Shown here: in pieces, positions 33,429 through 42,333 of the stretch
How positions within the stretch are numbered: position 1 is the stretch's first letter
Layout: each line of letters opens with the position of its first letter
Assembly (NCBI RefSeq): GCF_020923435.1
Contig: NZ_CP087263.1
Location: forward strand, 124,001-188,000
Reading direction: 5' to 3'
DNA length: 64,000 nucleotides
Source: Brevibacillus humidisoli
GTDB taxonomy: Bacteria; Bacillota; Bacilli; Brevibacillales; Brevibacillaceae
The notes under the pieces: model-generated
Seen by the model: the letters and a program-made list of their open reading frames with translations, nothing else
What the model was told of the DNA's origin: nothing
Database searches by the model: none
Made by a program: the position numbers and the translations under genes

Positions 33429-34100
33429 CTAAATAGGGAGCAGCGCTACGCTCTCTTTCGAGGAGAGAGCTTCTATCATTTGGTGCCACTCCTGCGGCTT
33501 GTTCGGCAGGACGGAGTAGTAGCGAGTCAGGAAATCGACGATCAGTTTTGCATCCAACTGGTTGGTCTCCTCTTCAGACGGGAGGAAGCATAGGTCCAGT
33601 CCGGTTACGGGCTGTCCGTCATTGTTCCAGGAAGGGTGGACGTAAGGGAAGTCCAGACGTTTGTACCCAAGATGAGACAATACTTCACGCCGAACATAGG
33701 GGTCCATTGGCTTTATCCCGCCAAACTGGTGCTCCTCCACCCGATAGGGATCGTAGATTTCGGCAAACATCCCGTATAACGGCTTTCCGCATGCGGCGGC
33801 AAGCGCGGTGAGGTCGTCCATCCGCTTGCGAGCCAAAAACCGGCCAATCCCCAGACCAGCTTGACCAATGATTGTGAAGTCGGTCATCGCCACATGCATA
33901 TCTTCATAGTAGCGATACTCTGTCGCTCCAACGACGTTGCCATCGTGAACGGCAACAAATACGCGGATTCCCGGGTCTTCCAGCGGCTCTTTCCAGAGAT
34001 CGAATGCCAATACCTCCTCAGGCGGGAACACGTCCTGCATGAGCTGATGCATTTTTGCAAACAAGGGATCTTCGATACTTGTAATTCTTACATAATCCAT
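33429..34100 (-). CDS. GNAT-family acetyltransferase-like protein
   Basis: 223 residues from ATG 34100, placed ten bases after AAGGAG; other ATGs at 34106 and 34109 are nearer the site and possible. N-terminal part has IEDPLFAKMHQLMQDVFPPEE, the core VAVHDGNVVGATEYRYYEDMHVAM and GQAGLGIGRFLARKRMDDL where the acetyl-CoA loop is expected. Third gene of the nitrilase-GNAT-GNAT operon and paralogous in layout to the preceding gene. Substrate unknown. Confidence 0.8.
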   Translation of the reverse strand: MDYVRITSIEDPLFAKMHQLMQDVFPPEEVLAFDLWKEPLEDPGIRVFVAVHDGNVVGATEYRYYEDMHVAMTDFTIIGQAGLGIGRFLARKRMDDLTALAAACGKPLYGMFAEIYDPYRVEEHQFGGIKPMDPYVRREVLSHLGYKRLDFPYVHPSWNNDGQPVTGLDLCFLPSEEETNQLDAKLIVDFLTRYYSVLPNKPQEWHQMIEALSSKESVALLPI

Positions 34101-34105
34101 TTTCA

Positions 34106-34792
34106 TCATTCTCCTTGCGAAGGTAGTGACGGGCAAAAAGGGTTTTTCCATTCCATCAGCGCCCCATAATGGCAAGATTCCTCATCTTCCAAGTAGTTGG
34201 CCACTACCTGAACGGGGGTGCGTCCACAGCGCAGCAGGAAGGTGAGGACAGGATCTTTCAGCTCCCCTTTTACGACAGCTTCCAGATATTGCTCAGCAGT
34301 CATCTCATTTGCCTTTCGATGATAGCCAGGCATCCTGCCGCCGCCCAACAGCCGCTCCAAGCGTTTATGAACCACTACATCGTACATCGATAACATCAGC
34401 CATTTTCCCAACCCTAGCTTTCGGTAAGCAGGGCGTACGCCAATATCGACTACGTAAAGGGTATTGCCTTTTGGGTCATGGTTGCGGATGTAGCCGCTAT
34501 CTGTGATTTCTTCCCATGTGTGTTCCGGATGATCCGGGTCAAAGTTGACCAGCAAGCCGGTCATCGATCCGGCGATCTCCCCGTCTACTTCAACACACAG
34601 GGCCCCCTCCGGGAACAAGCTCACGTGGTTTTGTAGTTGCTCGGTATTCCACCACAGTTCAGACGGGAATGGAGGAGGAAAACTCTCCTGCTGAATGCGA
34701 ATTAACCCGGGAAAGTCCTGTTCGGTATAATTGCGGATGACAGCCGGGATTGGCCGATCCTGGTCAAAAACGTAAAACTCTTTGCAATACAT
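34106..34792 (-). CDS. GNAT-family N-acetyltransferase
   Basis: 228 residues from ATG 34792, preceded by GGGGGAGG; the open frame extends upstream to 34840 into the nitrilase gene. Core motifs: FPEGALCVEVDGEIAGSMTG, YVVDIGVRPAYRKLGLGKWL (R-x-x-G-x-G-K acetyl-CoA loop). A C-terminal extension of about 70 residues (GGGRMPGYHRKANEMTAEQY...) is unusual for simple GNATs and is found in larger Bacillales members associated with carbon-nitrogen hydrolases. Operon with the flanking genes. Confidence 0.85.
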   Translation of the reverse strand: MYCKEFYVFDQDRPIPAVIRNYTEQDFPGLIRIQQESFPPPFPSELWWNTEQLQNHVSLFPEGALCVEVDGEIAGSMTGLLVNFDPDHPEHTWEEITDSGYIRNHDPKGNTLYVVDIGVRPAYRKLGLGKWLMLSMYDVVVHKRLERLLGGGRMPGYHRKANEMTAEQYLEAVVKGELKDPVLTFLLRCGRTPVQVVANYLEDEESCHYGALMEWKNPFCPSLPSQGE

Positions 34793-34830
34793 GCGCCTCC
34801 CCCTCAAAGAGTAGATTAGCTCTCGCTTGT

Positions 34831-35688
34831 TTATTTCCAATCCGGATAGAGATCGGTACGTCGATCACGCCAAGTGGTAACCGAGCCGCTTTCACGAACT
34901 TGATACAACAGTTCCAGATCCAGGTCAGCGGTCACGATCATGTCATCGTTAATTTCTCCTTCTGCCAAGATGCCGCGTGGAGGGAATGGGATATCGTTAG
35001 GAGTGATGATCGCCGCCTGACCGAAATTGGCCCGCATAAAGTCAACGGTTGGCAGGGACCCGACTGTTCCTGTAGTGACGACGTATACCTGGTTTTCTAC
35101 CGCTCGCGCATGGCTGGTGTAGCGGACCCGATGGAATCCATGCCGGTCATCGGTGCAAGACGGACAGAATATCACATCCGCTCCCTTGGCCTTCGCCATC
35201 CGAACGATCTCGGGAAACTCGATGTCATAGCAGGTGAGCATCGCGATCGTTCCCTTGTCTGTTTCAAAAACCTGGAGATTCTCCCCTGGAGTCATCCCCC
35301 ATTCCTTCACTTCTGTCGGCGTGATATGCAGCTTGGGCTGTTCGATAATCCTGCCATCCGGATAAAACAGATGGGCCACATTGTACAGCCGATCGTCTTT
35401 GCGGATGACATGGGTTCCTGCGATGATGTGCATGTTCGTTTGCTCGGCTAAGGACGAAAACAACTCCCGGTACTGCTCTGTGAAGTCGGGCAGGTCTTGA
35501 ATCGTCAGGGCGTTGCCTTGTTTGTCTCCGATCGACATCAATTGAGTGGTAAAAAACTCAGGGAACAACAGAAACTCGGCGCCGAATTCCTCGGCTGTTT
35601 TCACATAATGGGCCGATTGATTGGCAAAATCTGCGAATGAGCGGATGGTATGCAGATGGTATTGGACAGCCGCTACTCTTAGTTTCAT
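34831..35688 (-). CDS. Carbon-nitrogen hydrolase (nitrilase superfamily)
   Basis: 285 residues, single nitrilase-fold domain. The catalytic triad is complete: Glu44 in LLFPEFFTT, Lys119 in QPKLHITP, Cys153 in LTCYDIEFPE. Superfamily members hydrolyse amides or nitriles. Substrate specificity cannot be told. First gene of a three-gene minus-strand operon with two GNAT proteins, a conserved Bacillales arrangement that suggests amide hydrolysis and N-acylation of the same type of amine. ATG 35688 with GGAGGAGAC upstream on that strand. 35689-35856 is intergenic without recognised features. Confidence 0.9.
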   Translation of the reverse strand: MKLRVAAVQYHLHTIRSFADFANQSAHYVKTAEEFGAEFLLFPEFFTTQLMSIGDKQGNALTIQDLPDFTEQYRELFSSLAEQTNMHIIAGTHVIRKDDRLYNVAHLFYPDGRIIEQPKLHITPTEVKEWGMTPGENLQVFETDKGTIAMLTCYDIEFPEIVRMAKAKGADVIFCPSCTDDRHGFHRVRYTSHARAVENQVYVVTTGTVGSLPTVDFMRANFGQAAIITPNDIPFPPRGILAEGEINDDMIVTADLDLELLYQVRESGSVTTWRDRRTDLYPDWK

Positions 35689-35856
35689 GGTCTCCTCCTC
35701 CGTAGGAACCGCAAATGATTCCGTACACAGTAATATACCGATTATCAGGCATACGCCCGATTTTTGAAAGTACGCACTCCAAAGTAAGCTAGTTTCTTCA
35801 AGGTAACCTTGTTCAACGCCTCTCGCAGGAATCCTTGTCGGAACCTGCTACCGTCT

Positions 35857-37986
35857 CTAGTTGGTTATACGCAACAGGCGCAGCGCGTTAAGCGTAACCA
35901 GGAGCGTAGCTCCCATATCGGCAAATATCGCCATCCAGAGGGTCAGCCAGCCTGGAAAAATCAACAGCAGGGCAACAGCCTTGATCGCCAGGGAAAACGT
36001 GATATTCTGCTTGATGATGGCCAGAGCCCTCCTGCTTAACGCAATCGTAAATGGCAGTTTGGACAGGTCGTCACTCATCAGCGCGATGTCTGCCGTCTCC
36101 AGAGCCGTATCTGAGCCTGCGCCGCCCATGGCAAAGCTGACCGTGGCCGTAGCGAGAGCCGGCGCATCGTTAATGCCGTCCCCTACCATCGCCACATGAC
36201 CATGTTTGTTGATCAATCGCTTGATTGCTTCTCGTTTATCCTGTGGCAGCAATCCCGCGTCCACATCGCTGATGTCAAGCTGTTGGGCGATTGCCGCAGC
36301 CGTTGCTTGATGATCTCCGGTCAGCATCACTGTCTGACCGATACCTAACTGATGAAGTTTTTGCAATGCCTGCTTGCTGGTTTCACGGATCTCATCGGCC
36401 ACGGCGAACAGGGCGATGATTTCTTCTTTCGTGCCAAGCAGCATCACGGTTTTTCCTTGTTCCTGCAGGGTGGCAATCTCTTGACGGTTCGACTGATCCA
36501 TTCCACCGGGGAGGATCTCTTCAAAAAGGCGTGGACTGCCGATATGGTACAACGTGCTGTTCACTACTGCCTTGGCTCCTTTTCCGGTAAGGGAGACGAA
36601 GCTTTCTGCAGCGGGAATCGGCTTGCCCAAATGATTGGCCTGCCTGATGATCGCCGAGGCCAGCGGATGCTGCGACCCTCTCTCGATCGCCGCTGCGATG
36701 ATCAGACATTCATCCCTGGGCAGGGAGCCAACCGGTTTGATGTCGGTTAACGTCGGTACACCTTTCGTCAGTGTTCCTGTTTTGTCAAAAGCTATGGCAG
36801 AAAGCCTGCCTGCTTCTTCCAGATGAATGCCCCCTTTGATCAGGACACCGTTGCGGGCAGCCGTGCCGATCGCGGTCACGACCGCTACGGGCGTGGATAT
36901 CACCAGTGCACAGGGACAGCCTACAACCAACACGGCCAGCCCCCGATAGATCCATTCCGCCCAGTTTGCTCCAGCGAACAGGGGGGGCAGCACGGCGATG
37001 GCCAATGCTGTCAGCATGATGAGAGGCGTATATACACTGGCGAATCGGTCGACAAACGCTTGGGAGGGAGCCCGTTCCGCCTGTGCTTCCTCTACCAGGT
37101 GGATGATTTTTGCCAGCGTCGTGTCTTCGAACCTCTTCGTTACGGATACCTCCAACAGCCCTTCCTGATTCAGAGTCCCAGCATATACCTCATCGTCAAC
37201 ATCTTTGGTGACGGGGACCGACTCACCGGTTATCGCTGCCTGATTGACCGAGGAGGCGCCCGTGATTACTTTGCCGTCCATGGCGATTTTCTGCCCCGGT
37301 TTGACGATCATAATCTCTCCGACACGCACCTCGTCCACAGGCACCTGTATCTCTTGATCGTTCCGGCGAATCAGGGCTTCATTTGGCGCGATCTCGACGA
37401 GTGATCGAATCGATTCTCTTGCCTTGTCCATGGAATAGCTCTCCAGGGCCTCGCTGATCGCGAACAGAAAGACCACCATTGCCCCTTCTCCCCATTCGCC
37501 AATGGCGGCAGCTCCGAGGATCGCAACCGTCATCAAGGTATTCATGTCAAACTGGAGGCGGACGAGATTGCGGACTCCTTTTAAGAAAAGTGTATAGCCG
37601 CCGATCAGGATCGACAGACCATAGCTGAAAACAGACAGACTGTTCTCGTCGCCGTACTGCGCGCCAAGCAGCCAGCCGGTCAGCAGCAGCAACGCCGAAA
37701 TGGCGGTGCGGATGGTCGCTTTTCGATGCCAGAACGGTTCCTTGCGGCCAGCCGATCGCTCTGATTCGGGGTATATCTTCAAGCCTTCAAACGCTCCGGC
37801 CTTTTCCAGTTCTGCGATGGACGCTTCTCCGACAACCGTTAGTTTCGCTGCACCGAAGTTAACCTGGGCGTCCTGGACATGCGGCAACTGCTTCACGTTT
37901 TTTTCAAAGGTAGCGGCACAGCCTGTACACGTAAAACCCTCTACCCGATAAATGTTTCTTTTGACGCTTTCATCCACGTTATTCAC
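35857..37986 (-). CDS. cadA: Cadmium/zinc-exporting P1B-type ATPase
   Basis: 709 residues. N-terminal heavy-metal-associated domain with FTCTGCAATFEKNV (CxxC), two pairs of helices, actuator TGES (AAITGESVPV), the metal-transporting CPC motif in VGCPCALVIST at about 355, phosphorylation site DKTGTLTKG at about 395, HP motif in SQHPLASA and GDGINDAPAL. CPC with DKTGT and the single HMA fits Zn/Cd/Pb exporters (P1B-2). ATG 37986 overlaps the end of the ArsR-type regulator gene by eight bases, so both are coupled and should be metal-induced. Confidence 0.94.
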   Translation of the reverse strand: MNNVDESVKRNIYRVEGFTCTGCAATFEKNVKQLPHVQDAQVNFGAAKLTVVGEASIAELEKAGAFEGLKIYPESERSAGRKEPFWHRKATIRTAISALLLLTGWLLGAQYGDENSLSVFSYGLSILIGGYTLFLKGVRNLVRLQFDMNTLMTVAILGAAAIGEWGEGAMVVFLFAISEALESYSMDKARESIRSLVEIAPNEALIRRNDQEIQVPVDEVRVGEIMIVKPGQKIAMDGKVITGASSVNQAAITGESVPVTKDVDDEVYAGTLNQEGLLEVSVTKRFEDTTLAKIIHLVEEAQAERAPSQAFVDRFASVYTPLIMLTALAIAVLPPLFAGANWAEWIYRGLAVLVVGCPCALVISTPVAVVTAIGTAARNGVLIKGGIHLEEAGRLSAIAFDKTGTLTKGVPTLTDIKPVGSLPRDECLIIAAAIERGSQHPLASAIIRQANHLGKPIPAAESFVSLTGKGAKAVVNSTLYHIGSPRLFEEILPGGMDQSNRQEIATLQEQGKTVMLLGTKEEIIALFAVADEIRETSKQALQKLHQLGIGQTVMLTGDHQATAAAIAQQLDISDVDAGLLPQDKREAIKRLINKHGHVAMVGDGINDAPALATATVSFAMGGAGSDTALETADIALMSDDLSKLPFTIALSRRALAIIKQNITFSLAIKAVALLLIFPGWLTLWMAIFADMGATLLVTLNALRLLRITN

Positions 37987-38341
37987 GCTCCTTGCTGTGT
38001 ACCATGGCTAACAGAATCAACTGCTTGACGTGGTCGTCATCGAGAGAGTAGAAGACCAATTTTCCCTCTTTGCGGTATATGGCCAAGCCCATATTTCGCA
38101 GCAGGCGCAGATGGTGTGACGCGGTAGCGACACTTGAACCGATGATATTGGCTACGTCACAGACACATAACTCCTGCTCCACACAGAGTGCGTATGCAAT
38201 CTTCATCCGCGTATCGTCAGCCAATGCTTTGAACACCCGTGCAGCTGTTCTTGTATCTTGAGTTGTCAAATCTGACTTTACTCGATTTACTTTCTGTTCA
38301 TCAAAACAGAAAACTTCACAGCAATCTGCTCTAGTCGGCAT
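37979..38341 (-). CDS. cadC: ArsR/SmtB-family metal-sensing repressor (CadC-like)
   Basis: 120 residues from ATG 38341; the frame is open for 107 more codons but the promoter lies in that stretch, so the short start is right. N-terminal MPTRADCCEVFCF gives the cysteine pair used by CadC for Cd/Pb binding, then VFKALADDTRMKIAYALC with ELCVCDVANIIGSS (the ELCVCD metal box) and ASHHLRLLRNMGL recognition helix. Repressor of the cad operon; releases DNA on binding Cd, Pb or Zn. Cotranscribed with cadA. Confidence 0.94.
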   Translation of the reverse strand: MPTRADCCEVFCFDEQKVNRVKSDLTTQDTRTAARVFKALADDTRMKIAYALCVEQELCVCDVANIIGSSVATASHHLRLLRNMGLAIYRKEGKLVFYSLDDDHVKQLILLAMVHSKERE

Positions 38342-38374
38342 GTGTATCACCCGCTTTTTTGGCAGTTTTTTTCT

Positions 38375-38420
38375 ATCATATAAGGATTTGATGTTACAGT
38401 CAAAAGTATATTTGAATGTA
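38375..38420 (-). promoter_or_regulatory. cad promoter with overlapping CadC operator
   Basis: On the minus strand TTGACT (38403-38398), a 17-base spacer and TATGAT (38380-38375) form a near-consensus sigma-A promoter. The imperfect palindrome ATTCAAATA-TAC-TTTTGACTG (about 38418-38398) overlaps the -35 box and resembles the known staphylococcal cad operator. Repression by CadC and induction by metal follow. Confidence 0.8.
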
Positions 38421-38551
38421 TCATCCCCATCTTTTTTAATCGCTACGGCTGTATGCGTCATGGCGGTGGCTCGACCCGTTTTCATTGAAGAATAAAGGTT
38501 AGCCTGACACGGAATCCTAGAGAAACAAATCTGTATTGGCAGGGGGGCAGT

Positions 38552-39553
38552 ATGAAGCGGAATATCAGGCTTTCTAGTCCCGAAATAGGGGGCTTGTGGG
38601 GTACGTACCAGCAAGAAAGCATGACCGTCTGTATGCAGAAGTACTTTCTCCATCATCTCCAAGATGAGGAGATAAAAAACGTTCTGCAGAAAGCATTGTC
38701 GTACTCCCTGTCACGTATGGAGCAGATCCGGGCGCTTTTTGCGGAGGAGAATTTCCCGACTCCCAACGGGTTTACGAGCGAGGATGTTGATTTGACTGCT
38801 CCACCGCTCTTTTACGATCCATTCACGTTAAGCTTTGTATACGCAATGAGTCGAATGTCGATGGTCAATTACGCTTTTGTGCTCTCCAGTACCGCACGAA
38901 ATGACGTCCGTACCTTTTTTACATCTTGTCTCAATCAGGCAGCAGAGATTTACAACGATTCCACGTCACTCATGTTGTCCAAAGGGATTTACGACCGACC
39001 ACCGATGATCGCTTATCCCAAAAAGGTGGAGTACGTCCAAAAGCATTCTTACATGATGGGACTACTAGGCAAAAAAAGGCCGCTCAATGCAGTAGAGCTC
39101 ACCGAAATCTTCTTAAACATCGAGCGCAACTACTTCGCCGTATTAATCTGTCTGGGGCTGCTGCAGGTGGTGAAAGACAAGGAAATCCAACGATATTTAA
39201 AAAAGGGTAAGGCGATCTCTGAAAAACAGATTCGTTTGTTTAACGATCTGTTGATTCAGGAGGAGCTGCTGGGAACGGTGCCAGTCAGTATGGAGGTAAC
39301 GGATTCCACTACGTCTCCCTTTTCGGACAAGTTGATTGTTAGCCTTTTTCATTACCTGAATTCCATTGATATCACACTGGTAGGACATGCTCTCTCCCTG
39401 TCGATGAGGACCGATCTGGCGGCAAACTACAGCAAGGTCATCGGTGAGATCATCCTGTATGCTGAAGAAGGATTTTCCATTATGGTAAATCGAAGATGGA
39501 TGGAACAGCCTCCGCAAGCGGAGAACCGCAGAGAGCTGGTCAAAACGAAGTGA
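38552..39553 (+). CDS. DUF3231-family protein
   Basis: 333 residues from ATG 38552. Two similar halves of ferritin-like helical bundles (PEIGGLWGTYQQESMTVCM at the start; LNAVELTEIFLNIERNYFAV and KQIRLFNDLLIQEELLG), as in DUF3231 proteins of Bacillales, related to spore coat protein F. Function unknown; often expressed in sporulating genera. Divergent from cadC. A terminator follows. Confidence 0.85.
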   Translation: MKRNIRLSSPEIGGLWGTYQQESMTVCMQKYFLHHLQDEEIKNVLQKALSYSLSRMEQIRALFAEENFPTPNGFTSEDVDLTAPPLFYDPFTLSFVYAMSRMSMVNYAFVLSSTARNDVRTFFTSCLNQAAEIYNDSTSLMLSKGIYDRPPMIAYPKKVEYVQKHSYMMGLLGKKRPLNAVELTEIFLNIERNYFAVLICLGLLQVVKDKEIQRYLKKGKAISEKQIRLFNDLLIQEELLGTVPVSMEVTDSTTSPFSDKLIVSLFHYLNSIDITLVGHALSLSMRTDLAANYSKVIGEIILYAEEGFSIMVNRRWMEQPPQAENRRELVKTK

Positions 39554-39599
39554 CGCAGAAGGGATTCAAGATACGACAATTTGAGGGAATGACAAATAG

Positions 39600-39636
39600 C
39601 AGGCCAACCGAATTCCAGGATCCGGTTGGCCTGTTT
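39600..39636. terminator. Hairpin terminator between converging genes
   Basis: CAGGCCAACCG (39600-39610) / CGGTTGGCCTG (39623-39633), perfect 11-base stem, 12-base loop, tail TTTATG. Confidence 0.7.
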
Positions 39637-39651
39637 ATGAAAGTATATCGA

Positions 39652-40485
39652 TCACACTTGAATAGTGAGGCAGTCGGCCAGGGCTTGCTGCAGCGTCCCT
39701 TTTGTCTCCGCCCGGTGTTCAAATGTTAATCCGGATCGAATCATTTGTCTGACGATTTCCGGTCGTATACCGGTCACAATCGTTTTGCACCCCATCATGG
39801 AGATTCCTTCGATTACTTTCAGCATGTGCTGAATGACCTCTGGATCCATGTTGGCCGTTCCCGACAAGTCCAGGATCAGGCTCTCAATCCGGGTATTCCC
39901 TACGGCTTGAATCACCTTCTCTTCAATCGTGCTTGCCCGGTATGAATCAATGACGCCGATCAGGGGAAGGATCGAGACTGCTTCCGTTACCGGTATGATC
40001 GGAACGGACAAATCTTCAACCAGATTGCGCTGCACCTGGATCAGCCTGTCCTTAAACTGCGAATAGCTAAGGAAGAAACAGCTCAGGAAATGATCGACCA
40101 TCTCGTTGATCTGTTTCTCCAGTGCAAAGAATTCTTCACGGTTGCTTTCATTTCCACGAAGCCGATCGTAATTGTACAGGAAATTCCACATCGCCCTTCG
40201 CACCGACTGGATCCATTCCAGTTTAAAGGCTAGCGTCAAAGAATATTTTGCCCATGCTTCCCCTTCCACTTTGGCAAATGTGATCATCTCGTGCTCCCTG
40301 TTTTCGACGATATAGAGCACCAGCTTGTGTGCATTATGTAATAGATTAATGTTGCCGATAGCGTTTATCTCCTCGATCTTGTCTCGCACATTGACTGCTT
40401 CTGCCAGCAATCGCTCCTCAAAAGCGGCTCGGTTTTCCAAAAAGAACTCCCGGATCCCTTGACCTTCCACATATTCCGGTTCCAC
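39652..40485 (-). CDS. STAS-domain protein of the RsbR co-antagonist type
   Basis: 277 residues if GTG 40485 is the start. An N-terminal helical domain (IREFFLENRAAFEERLLAEA to about 140) and C-terminal STAS domain (IIPVTEAVSILPLIGVIDSYRA; LILDLSGTANMDPEVIQHML; GCKTIVTGIRPEIVRQM), the order of RsbR stressosome components. The start is doubtful: no ribosome site is seen and a TAG closes the frame just upstream inside a kinase remnant, so the N-terminus may have been altered by a deletion. If functional, it would feed stress signals to the general stress response. Confidence 0.72.
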   Translation of the reverse strand: MEPEYVEGQGIREFFLENRAAFEERLLAEAVNVRDKIEEINAIGNINLLHNAHKLVLYIVENREHEMITFAKVEGEAWAKYSLTLAFKLEWIQSVRRAMWNFLYNYDRLRGNESNREEFFALEKQINEMVDHFLSCFFLSYSQFKDRLIQVQRNLVEDLSVPIIPVTEAVSILPLIGVIDSYRASTIEEKVIQAVGNTRIESLILDLSGTANMDPEVIQHMLKVIEGISMMGCKTIVTGIRPEIVRQMIRSGLTFEHRAETKGTLQQALADCLTIQV

Positions 40486-40688
40486 TTGGCTTCGTGGAGA
40501 AAAAAGGAGTGCCTAGTCGTTCAAGACGGTCTCGCGGGATCCCTACTCCCGTGTCCTGAATGATGACAAAGACCTGCTCATCTTTGACAAAATGTTTGAC
40601 GGTGACAGTTGCCTTTCTCAGGTATCGCTTCAAATGCGTTCTTCAGCAGGTTAAAGAAAGCGGATTTGTGCCTCATTTCACAGAAAAA
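40475..40688 (-). pseudogene. Histidine-kinase ATPase-domain remnant
   Basis: Two frames carry pieces of one HATPase domain: HKSAFFNLLKNAFEAIPE (N-box) upstream and, after a frameshift near 40625, ATVTVKHFVKDEQVFVIIQD, DTGVGIPRDRLERLGTPF and FSTKPSGTG (G1, F and start of G2 boxes). The sequence stops matching exactly where the STAS gene begins, so the 3' end of the kinase gene has been lost and the 5' part is absent too. Remnant only. Confidence 0.78.
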
Positions 40689-40756
40689 TCGCGTCATGGA
40701 TTGGTGAGATGTGGAAATACTAAATGGATAGGATCGCGAAAGTTGAGGGAGCACCG

Positions 40757-41320
40757 ATGCAGTTATCTGAACCCGTTCAAAAACAAATCGAAAAACTGTA
40801 TCAGGAAAACATATTGCTCGACGACCGGATGGCAGCGTTGTGGCAGAAGGAGATTTTGTTTACCCCCAATTGGTGGTTAGGGGTGATTCTCAGTATTGTC
40901 CCCTGGGTGTTGTGGTTGTTTTTTCGAACGAGAGAGAGCACGCATCGCCTGATGTATGCCGGTTTTTTTGTGATGATGATCTCCGCGTTTCTTGATTTTC
41001 TGGGTGTCAGGAACGGGCTGTGGTATTACAAAGCAGAAGTATTCCCTTGGTTTCCTGCCTACGAGCCTTGGGATGTTACCTTAATGCCTGTTACTGTGCT
41101 GTTTCTGCTCCAGTTTAGACCCAACATGTCTCCATTTGTGAAGGCTGTGTTGTTTGCAGGACTGGCCGCATTTGTAGGTGAGCCCTTGTTTGTCTGGTTG
41201 CAACTGTATCAACCGAGAAACTGGGAGCACTATTATTCGTTTCCCGTCTACATGGTGATTTATCTGATCGCTCACTATCTCAGTTCCCGCAAGCATTTTG
41301 GCAGGCTTTCCGATTCTTAA
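40757..41320 (+). CDS. CBO0543-family membrane protein
   Basis: 187 residues from ATG 40757 with GAGGGAG at 40745-40751. Five hydrophobic helices after a charged N-terminal stretch (PVQKQIEKLYQENILLDDRM). Signature regions WWLGVILSIVPWVLWLFF and LWYYKAEVFPWFPAYEPWD match the family found in spore formers. Function unknown. 41321-41529 has no feature that I can support. Confidence 0.82.
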   Translation: MQLSEPVQKQIEKLYQENILLDDRMAALWQKEILFTPNWWLGVILSIVPWVLWLFFRTRESTHRLMYAGFFVMMISAFLDFLGVRNGLWYYKAEVFPWFPAYEPWDVTLMPVTVLFLLQFRPNMSPFVKAVLFAGLAAFVGEPLFVWLQLYQPRNWEHYYSFPVYMVIYLIAHYLSSRKHFGRLSDS

Positions 41321-41529
41321 ATGGTTGAATGACCCCGACCCCTGGTTCGGTTGTCAGGCTGGTTATCCTTTCCGTAATCTTACATAAATTGAGTGATTGC
41401 AAGCTCTTTGTTCTAGGGTATTGTTGAAGAGGATTGGCTTCCATTCGTCTCTGTTGAGGACGTGATGATGTCCATCGCAGGAGGGACTACTTGGCAAGCT
41501 TCTGATTCCTACATCCTGAACAAGAGGTT

Positions 41530-42333
41530 GTGTGTACTGTGGAGAGAATGACGAGCGTTGGCGCGATGTTTCTATTGCTGCTGACATCTCTTGCTTTGGG
41601 GATCATTTCTTTGTCGCAGGCGGAACAGTACGTGTTGGCGGGAAGCATCCTCGCCATGGGGCTGCTTTTTCTTCTCCTGCATAGAATGCACGGATTTACG
41701 CTGCTGATCGTGTATGTGATGGGCTTGGTGGGCTACACCTTATGGGTTTCCTTTGACCGGGATATCCAGCTTGGGCTGCAAGGTGCGTTGATCTGGAGGC
41801 AGACCGTGTGGACGCTGGCAGTTGCGGCGGTCTGGCTGTTCGTCTACAGCATCAAACAGCAGAGGGAAGAACTGAAGCAGCTTCGCCGCCAGGTGGCCGA
41901 ACTGCAAAAAGTGGAACCATCCACGGGTGTGCTAACCTTCAATGAATTCATGGAAAAGGCAAAATTGCTTTTTACCGGAGTAAAACGAAGAGGCGAGCAG
42001 GGGTTTTGCCTCTTGATTCAGATCGTTGGCGAACAGGACGGCAAGCCGTACAAACAGCCTGTCCTGTACGAAAAAGTGGTGGCCATCCTGCTGCGGACGG
42101 TTCGCCAAGATTATGATCTAGTAGGCAAGCTGGCTTGCGATCGGCTGGTTGTCTTTCTGACCAATACCAACCGTAAAGGTGTCGAGTCCGTCTTGGAACG
42201 ATTCGAGCAGAAAGTGGTGCAGGAGCCTAATCTGGACATGTGGATGCTGCAGGTTCGCATACAGCAAATCGCTGAGGACTGGACCACCTTTGAACGGGAG
42301 ACAACGGCCTTTGCTGAGGAGATCTCGGCATGA
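41530..42333 (+). CDS. Membrane protein with degenerate GGDEF-like domain
   Basis: 267 residues from GTG 41530; GTG 41539 or ATG 41548 are possible starts. Two or three N-terminal helices (about 10-48, 55-75, 86-106), a coiled segment (QQREELKQLRRQVAELQKVE) and a C-terminal domain in which DYDLVGKLACDRLVVFLTNT occupies the place of the DxVxRxGGDEFxxxxPNT motif, so cyclase activity is excluded. This resembles YdaK of Bacillus subtilis, a degenerate GGDEF c-di-GMP receptor next to an exopolysaccharide synthase. The RxxD inhibitory-site motif is not clearly seen. Its stop overlaps the glycosyltransferase start. Confidence 0.7.
   Translation: MCTVERMTSVGAMFLLLLTSLALGIISLSQAEQYVLAGSILAMGLLFLLLHRMHGFTLLIVYVMGLVGYTLWVSFDRDIQLGLQGALIWRQTVWTLAVAAVWLFVYSIKQQREELKQLRRQVAELQKVEPSTGVLTFNEFMEKAKLLFTGVKRRGEQGFCLLIQIVGEQDGKPYKQPVLYEKVVAILLRTVRQDYDLVGKLACDRLVVFLTNTNRKGVESVLERFEQKVVQEPNLDMWMLQVRIQQIAEDWTTFERETTAFAEEISA

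Noticed and set aside
38342-38662. Extended N-terminus of the CadC frame
   Set aside because: This stretch contains the cad promoter and operator, so it cannot be translated from that transcript.
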